Origin: an uncultured Bacteroidales bacterium
GTDB lineage: Bacteria; Bacteroidota; Bacteroidia; Bacteroidales; Bacteroidaceae
Length of the DNA: 64,000 nt
Reading direction: 5' to 3'
NCBI GenBank assembly: GCA_902775975.1
Contig: CACYOC010000002.1
Coordinates: 1-64,000, forward strand
How positions within the stretch are numbered: the first letter of the stretch is position 1; every line of letters begins with the position of its first letter. This document shows positions 9,180 through 15,693 of this stretch, one piece after another. The notes below the pieces were generated by a model that was given only the letters and a program-made list of their open reading frames with translations, had not been told where the DNA came from and made no database searches. Made by a program: the position numbers and the translations under genes.

Positions 9180-9737
9180 ATGAAGAAGAAGTTTATTTGC
9201 GCCGTTTGTGGATATATCTACGAAGGCGATGCTGCTCCCGAGACGTGCCCCATCTGTAAGGCTCCCGCTTCCAAGTTCTCTGAGTTGAAGGACGATGCCG
9301 ATATGACATACGCTACCGTTCACAAGATTGGTGACGGCAAGCCCGAGGGTGTCAGTCAGGAGATGATTGACGACCTGCGCAACCACTTTAATGGTGAGTG
9401 TGGCGAGGTAGGTATGTATCTGGCTATGAGTCGTCAGGCTGACCGCGAGGGCTATCCCGAGATTGCCGAGGCTTTCAAGCGTTACGCTTTCGAGGAGGCT
9501 GAGCATGCTGCTAAGTTTGCTGAGCTTTTAGGCGAGTGCGTTTGGGACACCAAGACAAACCTGGAGAAGCGTGCTGCTGCTGAGGCTGGTGCTTGTGAAG
9601 ACAAGTTCCGCATTGCCAAAAACGCTAAGGCTGCCGGTTTCGATGCCATTCACGACACTGTTCACGAAATGGCTAAGGACGAAGCCCGTCATGGTGCAGG
9701 CTTTGCAGGTCTGCTGAAGCGCTATTTTGGTAAGTAA
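9180..9737 (+). CDS. Rubrerythrin with N-terminal rubredoxin domain (reverse rubrerythrin)
   Basis: 185 residues. The first 40 carry a rubredoxin Fe(Cys)4 site, [10 protein letters not shown] and CPICKAP. The rest is a ferritin-like four-helix di-iron domain with Glu and ExxH ligands ([31 protein letters not shown]). Such proteins reduce hydrogen peroxide in anaerobes using electrons from NAD(P)H via a reductase. The domain order, rubredoxin first, is the reverse of classical rubrerythrin. It stands alone between its own promoter and a terminator. Confidence 0.9.
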   Translation: MKKKFICAVCGYIYEGDAAPETCPICKAPASKFSELKDDADMTYATVHKIGDGKPEGVSQEMIDDLRNHFNGECGEVGMYLAMSRQADREGYPEIAEAFKRYAFEEAEHAAKFAELLGECVWDTKTNLEKRAAAEAGACEDKFRIAKNAKAAGFDAIHDTVHEMAKDEARHGAGFAGLLKRYFGK

Positions 9738-9775
9738 TTGCTAAAAAAGTTGGCAAAGAAAAAATAAAATGCCTC

Positions 9776-9820
9776 AAAAGTCGTTTTATCTAATATATGA
9801 TAAGACGACTTTTCTTTTTT
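9776..9820 (+). terminator. Terminator hairpin that contains the next start codon
   Basis: AAAAGTCGTTTTATC (9776-9790) pairs with GATAAGACGACTTTT (9799-9813) over 15 bp with one G-U, and is followed by C and TTTTTT. It fits a terminator for the rubrerythrin transcript. The ATG of the following lipoprotein gene (9797-9799) sits in the loop and first stem base, so the 3' arm and T-run encode residues 2-8 of that protein. Confidence 0.75.
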
Positions 9821-11122
9821 ATCTCAACGATTATACTGCTGCTGACAGCGTGTAGCGATAACGATTCGTTCTCAGCAGACGCCAGTCACCGTCTGACTTT
9901 CTCCAAGGATACGGTGCGGTTGGACACGTTGTTTTCTACTGTTCCCTCCAGTACATACACCTTCTGGGTTTATAACAATTCAGGCGATGGCATCCGGATA
10001 CGCTCTGTCCGTTTAGACCGCGGTTCACAGTCAGGTTTCCGAGTGAATGTGGATGGTTCGTTTCTTAATCCCGTAGCGAACGATATAGAAGTTCGCAAGG
10101 GTGACAGCATTCGTGTGTTTGTCGAGATTACTTCATTAGAAACCAAGACTGAAGATCCAAAGCTGGTTGAAGACAACTTGCTGTTTACCTTGGAGAGTGG
10201 GGCAGTGCAGCGTGTCAATCTACGTACCTATAGCTGGGATGCCGATAAAATAACAAACTTGGTGGTGAGTGGCAATCAGACGATTGAAAGTAAGAAGCCT
10301 ATCATCGTTTATGGCAGAGGCATATTGATAGAAAAGGGTGCTACGCTGACGCTGAAGAATACCAGTCTGTACTTCCATGCCGACGCCGGTATTGAGGTAC
10401 AGGGAAAGTTGGAAGCAGAAAATGTGCAGATGCGTGGCGATCGTCTGGACCACATGTTTGACTATCTTCCCTACGACCGCGTCAGTGGACAGTGGAAAGG
10501 TATTACCGTTCGTCCCAAGTCCCAGGGCATTGTCATGAAAAAAACGGTGGTTCGCAATGCTGCTACGGCCTTGTCTTGCGACAGCACGACCGTCACCCTT
10601 GAGCAAGTGGCCATTTATAACAATCAGGGCTTTGGCTTGACGGCACACGATTCAGAGGTTTCGTTAGACAACTGTCTGCTGTCTAACTCGCTCAACGACT
10701 GTCTGGTGCTGCGTGGTTGTCAGGCAAAAGTCAATCAAACCACGCTGGCACAGTTCTATCCTTTCTCTGCCAATCGTGGTGCTGCACTGCGTTTTGCCAA
10801 GACCGAAAAGCCGCTGTATCTGATTTGTACCAATCTGGTAGTTACCGGCTATGACAGCGATGTCGTCTTTGGTGAAGGCCGTGATGAAGAAACCGTAGAG
10901 TTCTCTTTCGAGAATTGTCTGCTGCGCACACCTTCGTTGGACGATGCCGATGCTTTCAAGGATATCATTTGGGAAAAACCGACGGACGCGATACAGGGTC
11001 AAAAACATTTCGTCACCTTCGATGATGTCAACTTCATCTACGACTTCCGATTGAAGGAAGAGTCTCCAGCCTATGAGAAGAAAATGGGATGGACGGGAAT
11101 AGATGATAATACCACCAAATAA
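9797..11122 (+). CDS. Lipoprotein of unknown function, probable beta-helix
   Basis: 441 residues. A signal peptide ends in a lipobox (ILLLTAC), so it is a lipoprotein. After an N-terminal beta-rich part, residues about 150-350 show short repeating strands with phrases such as ITVRPKSQGIVMKKTVVRNA and EVSLDNCLLSNS, the look of a right-handed parallel beta-helix. No catalytic motif is recognised and no function is assigned. There is no separate promoter evident between the rubrerythrin gene and this start, which lies inside a hairpin, so expression may depend on read-through. Confidence 0.7.
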   Translation: MIRRLFFFISTIILLLTACSDNDSFSADASHRLTFSKDTVRLDTLFSTVPSSTYTFWVYNNSGDGIRIRSVRLDRGSQSGFRVNVDGSFLNPVANDIEVRKGDSIRVFVEITSLETKTEDPKLVEDNLLFTLESGAVQRVNLRTYSWDADKITNLVVSGNQTIESKKPIIVYGRGILIEKGATLTLKNTSLYFHADAGIEVQGKLEAENVQMRGDRLDHMFDYLPYDRVSGQWKGITVRPKSQGIVMKKTVVRNAATALSCDSTTVTLEQVAIYNNQGFGLTAHDSEVSLDNCLLSNSLNDCLVLRGCQAKVNQTTLAQFYPFSANRGAALRFAKTEKPLYLICTNLVVTGYDSDVVFGEGRDEETVEFSFENCLLRTPSLDDADAFKDIIWEKPTDAIQGQKHFVTFDDVNFIYDFRLKEESPAYEKKMGWTGIDDNTTK

Positions 11123-11175
11123 GCAATCAACATTTCATCCCGAAGTTACTGTCGTTCGAAAAAACTCAAAAAAGT

Positions 11176-11207
11176 TTTGGTTTTTTCCTCACTTATTCGT
11201 AACTTTG
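11176..11207 (+). promoter_or_regulatory. Promoter of the riboswitch-controlled corrinoid operon
   Basis: TTTG (11176-11179), 20 nt, then TAACTTTG (11200-11207). Transcription would start near 11213, just before the first conserved segment of the riboswitch. Confidence 0.8.
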
Positions 11208-11213
11208 CACCCG

Positions 11214-11440
11214 CAATTGGTGAGGGAATGAGGTGAGAGTCCTCAACTGTCCCGCAGCTGTAAGCAACTTTTCATGGTGCGAACACTACGTCACTGATAT
11301 TATTGGGAAGACGTTCGCTGACCGGGTTGCAAGTCAGAATACCTGCCTTTTGCTTCAAGAATGCTCCGATGTATGTCTCTGGGGTTAGACAGCAAGGAGC
11401 GAAACGTGTATTATTATATAAGTCTCAGGGAGGCTTGTGT
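11214..11440 (+). promoter_or_regulatory. Cobalamin riboswitch
   Basis: The conserved parts appear in order: GGTGAGGGAATGAGGTG, AGAGTCCTCAACTGTCCC, GCAGCTGTAAGC, a GTCACTGATATTATTGGGAAG element, and the B12 box AAGTCAGAATACCTGCC at 11331-11347. The box pairs with upstream loops when adenosylcobalamin or a relative binds and usually lowers expression. Downstream, 11350-11470 contains further short inverted repeats before the first gene, so control may act on translation or termination; no clear T-run terminator is seen. The 3' limit is approximate. Confidence 0.93.
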
Positions 11441-11464
11441 CGTGAGATAGTAGGTCTCCTTTTT

Positions 11465-11482
11465 ATGAACGAAACAAAGTAA
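11465..11482 (+). other. Possible five-codon leader ORF coupled to the receptor gene
   Basis: ATG AAC GAA ACA AAG TAA encodes MNETK; its stop overlaps the receptor ATG as TAATG. No Shine-Dalgarno sequence is obvious before the receptor, so re-initiation from this mini-ORF is conceivable. It may also be chance. Confidence 0.25.
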
Positions 11483-13644
11483 TGGAACTGAATATAAGAA
11501 TGGTCTCGGTGATTCTTGCCATGCTGTTTTTCTTGAATGTAAACGGACAGGTGAAACATCACTCCGGCATGTTACGAGACTCGGTGATGCTCCAGACTGT
11601 GGAGGTTACAGGCAAGTCGAAAACTCAGCGCTTACGTGAAGGTGCGTTAGCGGTGAATGCCATTGACATTCGTTCCATCGTGAGTTCTATCAATTCTATT
11701 AGCAGTATTATAGACCAAACTGCAGGCGTCAAGATTCGTGAAGAAGGAGGAATAGGTTCAGACTTCGACCTCAGCATCAATGGCATGAATGGTTCTTCGG
11801 TGCGTTACTTCATTGATGGCGTACCTATGGATACGAAAGGTTCTGGGCTGACCCTTGCCAATCTGCCTGTCAGCATGATTGACCATGTTGAAATCTATAA
11901 AGGCGTTGTTCCTACCTGGCTATGCAGCGATGCGCTGGGTGGTGCTGTCAACATCGTTACGCAGCGCAAGAAGAACAATTATTTAGATGTTTCCTATGGC
12001 TTTGGCTCGTTCCACACTCATAAGGCAGACATCAACGGACAGTATGTCTTCAAGAATGGGCTGATCGTTCGTCCTACCTTCGGACTGAATTTCTCGAAGA
12101 ACGACTACATGATGAAAGGTGTTGAAGTGTGGGATGAGACGGCTCGCAAGTATCTGTCTTCTAACCGCCGCCGCTTTCACGATGACTATCTGTCTATTAT
12201 AGGACAGGTTGAGATGGGAGTAACAGACAAGTCGTGGGCTGACGAGTTCTTCGTCAGCGCATCCTACCAACAGGTCAAGAAAGACTTGCAGACGGGACAG
12301 GTTCAAACACGTGTCATCGGTATGGCAGACCGTCAGTCGAAGTCGTGGAGTGTAGGTGCTCGCTATCAGAAACACCACTTTTTGTTAGATGACCTAAGTG
12401 CTAACTTCTCTTTCTCGCACACGTGGGATCATTCTATTACTACAGATACGGCACATCGACAGTACGACTGGAACGGTGAGTACATCAAGAGCACTCGCAA
12501 CGAGATTAACGGTCGTGCCTTCAGCCGCCGGCATTTCAAGCGACCGCTGACCATTGCCCGCGCCGACCTGAACTACCGCATTTCTGATGCCCACCTGTTG
12601 AATTTGAGCTATCAGCTACAGCGCACCGGCAACGACCGCAGGGACGATGTCGATGAGTCTTTTGTTCCTGCCAACGACGTACTGGCCAAGCACATTATTG
12701 GTTTGGCATATAACCAGTCGTTCTTGGATGGCAGACTGTATAACACTTTCTTTCTGAAGGATTATGTCAACTATCTATCCGTTGAACAAACGGATTTGGC
12801 ATTCATCACCGACTCTCGCGATAATATGGGTAGTAATACCAAGAACAGCTTCGGAGGTGGAGTAGGGAGCAAGTTCGAGATACTGCCAGAATTAGCGGTC
12901 AAGGCCAGCTACGAGCATAGTGTCCGATTACCTTTGGCACGCGAATTGCTGGGCAATGGCACTACGATTTATGCTAACTTAGGACTCAAGCCTGAACAGA
13001 GCGATAACCTGAATCTTGGACTTTTCGGAACCTTCCGTACAGGACTGCACTCGCTATACTATGAGGTGAACGGCTTCCTGCGTTTTGTTGATAACTACAT
13101 CCAGCCGCAGATAACCGAGAAAGAAGGCATGATGCAATATACCAACGAACCTGCCGTACACATCAAGGGACTGGAGGGCGAGGTGCGTTACAATTGGAAT
13201 AGAAGACTGCATGTGGTGGGAAATATGTCGTGGCAGGATGCTCGCAACCGACAGCGCTACAAGACCGACGGCAAGCCTTCTGCTATCTTCAATAATCGCG
13301 TACCCAACCGCCCTTGGCTCTTCGCCAACGCCGAAGTACAATACGACTTTGCTCGTGAAATCTCTCACCTCTTACCTCTTACCTCTCACCTCTATGTTGG
13401 ACTTGACTACCAGTGGGTACATTGGTTCTATCTGTCGTGGGAGAGTTATGGTGCCAAGGATTCCAAAGCCCGCATTCCTGAGAAGAGCATCTTGGGTGCC
13501 AACGTCACTTATTCGTGGTGTAAGGATCGTTACAGTGTTTCGCTCGACTGTCAGAACCTGTTTGACCAGACGGTATATGACAACTATAAGTTGCAGAAAC
13601 CCGGTCGCTCGTTCTTTGTCAAGCTCAGACTTTTATTACAATAA
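11482..13644 (+). CDS. btuB: TonB-dependent outer-membrane receptor, BtuB-like
   Basis: 720 residues: signal peptide (about 1-22), plug domain (about 40-155, with SIIDQTAGVKIRE and YFIDGVPMD) and a 22-strand-type barrel ending in an aromatic-rich C-terminal strand. It lacks the CarboxypepD-like N-terminal extension of SusC proteins. The riboswitch directly upstream and the corrin genes downstream point to corrinoid uptake. Short 7-bp repeats at about 13362-13393 encode the segment SHLLPLTSHL in a barrel strand or loop. The pairing with a DUF4374 lipoprotein also recalls siderophore systems, so the ligand is inferred from regulation. Confidence 0.85.
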   Translation: MELNIRMVSVILAMLFFLNVNGQVKHHSGMLRDSVMLQTVEVTGKSKTQRLREGALAVNAIDIRSIVSSINSISSIIDQTAGVKIREEGGIGSDFDLSINGMNGSSVRYFIDGVPMDTKGSGLTLANLPVSMIDHVEIYKGVVPTWLCSDALGGAVNIVTQRKKNNYLDVSYGFGSFHTHKADINGQYVFKNGLIVRPTFGLNFSKNDYMMKGVEVWDETARKYLSSNRRRFHDDYLSIIGQVEMGVTDKSWADEFFVSASYQQVKKDLQTGQVQTRVIGMADRQSKSWSVGARYQKHHFLLDDLSANFSFSHTWDHSITTDTAHRQYDWNGEYIKSTRNEINGRAFSRRHFKRPLTIARADLNYRISDAHLLNLSYQLQRTGNDRRDDVDESFVPANDVLAKHIIGLAYNQSFLDGRLYNTFFLKDYVNYLSVEQTDLAFITDSRDNMGSNTKNSFGGGVGSKFEILPELAVKASYEHSVRLPLARELLGNGTTIYANLGLKPEQSDNLNLGLFGTFRTGLHSLYYEVNGFLRFVDNYIQPQITEKEGMMQYTNEPAVHIKGLEGEVRYNWNRRLHVVGNMSWQDARNRQRYKTDGKPSAIFNNRVPNRPWLFANAEVQYDFAREISHLLPLTSHLYVGLDYQWVHWFYLSWESYGAKDSKARIPEKSILGANVTYSWCKDRYSVSLDCQNLFDQTVYDNYKLQKPGRSFFVKLRLLLQ

Positions 13645-13676
13645 ACAAACATATTTAATATCAAAATTCTAAAACA

Positions 13677-14939
13677 ATGAAAAAGTTATCTTTTATTCAT
13701 TCCCTGATGGCAGCCCTTGTTCTGGGTCTTGTCTCCACTTCATGCTCTAAGAGCGATGACACACCTTTCGTTCCCCCAGTAGATCCGCTCATCGACCAGC
13801 ATTACGACCTCACTGTCTGTGTTGATAAGCATGGAGGCATGAACCGCGACAAAGTGCATTACACCCTTTCTGCCACTTCGTTGAGCGATGAGAATACCAC
13901 GTTCGACTTCAAGGGGCATGGTGCTGAGATTAGCGATTACACCATGGAGAGTATCTATGACAACAAGTACATGTACCAGGTGCCTAACTCCAACGACCGT
14001 TTCTCGAAGCTTCAGTTCAAGAACAACCAGATCGTGGTGGTTCAGGAACAAAAGTTCAAGACCAACACTTACAAGGCTCGCAACTATGCTCATGCTTGGC
14101 TGAATAGTAGCACGCTGCTCATCATCTCTACCGATGGCGAACACAAGAAGGTCATCTGGACCAAGCTGAATGTTGAGGATATGAGCATCATTGCCGAGGG
14201 AACGCTCGACATTAGCGTTGCCGAGGGCTATAACGTGTTGACCACCAGCGGTATTGCTGCCTACCGTAAGTCTGACAATACGCTGTTCTACTTCTACTAC
14301 AATAAGAAGGAGACCAGCGGAAGCAGTAAGACCACCAACGAGCCTTTCTTCCGCATTGCCGTTGTCGATGCTGAGACCATGAAGGTCAAGCAGGAGATTG
14401 TCAATAAAGAGGCTTCTCAGATAACTGGTGGTGCCTATGGCGAACTGCTGCAGCAGACTGTTTTCTTCGATGAGAGTGAAAATCTCTATGTCTCTGCATT
14501 TACCGGTAAGATTGGTCGTCTGCTTCGCATCAAGAAGGGCGAGTTCGACTTTGAGGCAGGCTACAATGCCTTCCCTGAGGCCAAGGGTAAACTGTTGACG
14601 GTTCAGTATCTGGGCAACAACAAGGCACTGGCTTATTCTGGTGATGCTTCTATTGGTACTTCTATCGACACTTACGCCTACTATTATTCTATCATCAATC
14701 TGGCTACGAAGACGAGTACCCGTCTGCAGTACAAGGGTGAAGACCTGCCTCTGAGTGGTGGAAGTTTCTCGCAACGTTCTTGCTACAACCCTGCTGAGAA
14801 CAAGGCTTACTTTGGTGTTGATGCCGAAAACTCACAGCCGAAGATTTATGTCTATCATGTTGCTACGGATCAGGTGACGCTTGGTGCTAAGGTAGCCGAG
14901 GGTTACTATTTCGAGCAGATTCGTTACTTTGAGCGATAA
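13677..14939 (+). CDS. DUF4374-type surface lipoprotein, candidate corrinoid-capture partner
   Basis: 420 residues. A signal peptide leads to a lipobox (VSTSC at about residue 23). The body is rich in short strands separated by turns, as in a beta-propeller, and resembles DUF4374 proteins of Bacteroidales. From memory, the best known relative is XusB, a surface lipoprotein that binds a siderophore and works with a TonB-dependent receptor. Here the gene follows the BtuB-like receptor by 32 nt and shares its riboswitch, so a role in presenting corrinoids, similar to BtuG, is inferred. Ligand is unproven. Confidence 0.65.
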   Translation: MKKLSFIHSLMAALVLGLVSTSCSKSDDTPFVPPVDPLIDQHYDLTVCVDKHGGMNRDKVHYTLSATSLSDENTTFDFKGHGAEISDYTMESIYDNKYMYQVPNSNDRFSKLQFKNNQIVVVQEQKFKTNTYKARNYAHAWLNSSTLLIISTDGEHKKVIWTKLNVEDMSIIAEGTLDISVAEGYNVLTTSGIAAYRKSDNTLFYFYYNKKETSGSSKTTNEPFFRIAVVDAETMKVKQEIVNKEASQITGGAYGELLQQTVFFDESENLYVSAFTGKIGRLLRIKKGEFDFEAGYNAFPEAKGKLLTVQYLGNNKALAYSGDASIGTSIDTYAYYYSIINLATKTSTRLQYKGEDLPLSGGSFSQRSCYNPAENKAYFGVDAENSQPKIYVYHVATDQVTLGAKVAEGYYFEQIRYFER

Positions 14940-14952
14940 CATAATAGTTCGT

Positions 14953-15663
14953 ATGAATAGAAGCACCGATGCCGTGACGTTCCTCTCGTTAGGCCCTGGC
15001 GACCCAGAGCTGCTGACGCTGAAAGCCGTTCGACTGCTCCGCGAGGCTGACGTAGTGATGATTCCTGCCACACAGGGTCGTGATGGACAAGTTTCGTCGC
15101 GAGCCCAGACAATTATCGCTGAGTGGGTAGCTGAGGAACAGATGCATCTTTATCCGTTGCCGATGAGTAAGAATCGCGAGGCTGCACTCCAGACTTACGA
15201 CACGATGGTCAACGATGCTGCAGCACTGTTCCGTGAGGGCAGACATGTCGTCATTGCCGTCGAGGGCGATGTCAGCATCTATGCTTCTATTCATTACGTG
15301 CTGTGTCAACTCCAAGCCGATGGTATTCCTGTGGCACAAGTCCCAGGAATACCTTCTTTTATTGCTGCCGCTGCGATGGCCGATCTGTCGCTCGTCAGTC
15401 AGCAGCAGCGTCTCGTCGTGTTGCCTGGCGATGCCGATGTGGCAACACTTCAACAGCTGCTCGACACCCAACATGTGGTCGTCGTTATGAAGCTATCGCA
15501 ATGTGCCGATGCCGTGAAGGAATTCCTTCGCCAACATTCCAATACTGAGTGTCATTATTTCGAGAACGTAGGTACCACCGAGGCGTACCATACGTCAGTG
15601 AGTGACGAGATTTTGTCTCGTTCTATCCCTTATTTCTCACTTTGTATCTTATTTCCTGCTTGA
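14953..15663 (+). CDS. cbiL: Cobalt-factor II / precorrin-2 C20-methyltransferase
   Basis: 236 residues from the ATG at 14953. A TTG 24 nt upstream is in frame but would overlap the previous gene and adds nothing conserved. The SAM-binding start FLSLGPGDPELLTLKAVRLL and the central VAVEGDVSIYAS-like segment (IAVEGDVSIYAS), followed by VPGIPSFIAAAA, are typical of the corrin methyltransferase fold of the CbiL/CobI group. It methylates C20 of the macrocycle early in ring synthesis. It is the only ring methyltransferase in the riboswitch operon; the others lie at 31-37 kb. Confidence 0.88.
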   Translation: MNRSTDAVTFLSLGPGDPELLTLKAVRLLREADVVMIPATQGRDGQVSSRAQTIIAEWVAEEQMHLYPLPMSKNREAALQTYDTMVNDAAALFREGRHVVIAVEGDVSIYASIHYVLCQLQADGIPVAQVPGIPSFIAAAAMADLSLVSQQQRLVVLPGDADVATLQQLLDTQHVVVVMKLSQCADAVKEFLRQHSNTECHYFENVGTTEAYHTSVSDEILSRSIPYFSLCILFPA

Positions 15664-15680
15664 GTTTGCAAAATATTTCG

Positions 15681-15688
15681 TACTTTTG
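15681..15688 (+). promoter_or_regulatory. Possible internal -7 box before the CbiA-CbiP fusion
   Basis: TACTTTTG fits TAnnTTTG but ends only 5 nt before the GTG start at 15694, so a transcript from here would be nearly leaderless. A TTG at 15660-15662 is 18 nt upstream. It could be a weak internal promoter or chance. Confidence 0.35.
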
Positions 15689-15693
15689 CAGTC

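Noticed and set aside
13740-14774. Long antisense reading frame (344 codons) opposite the DUF4374 gene
   Set aside because: The plus-strand gene has a signal peptide, lipobox and operon context. The opposite frame has no recognisable motif or start context and reflects codon bias.
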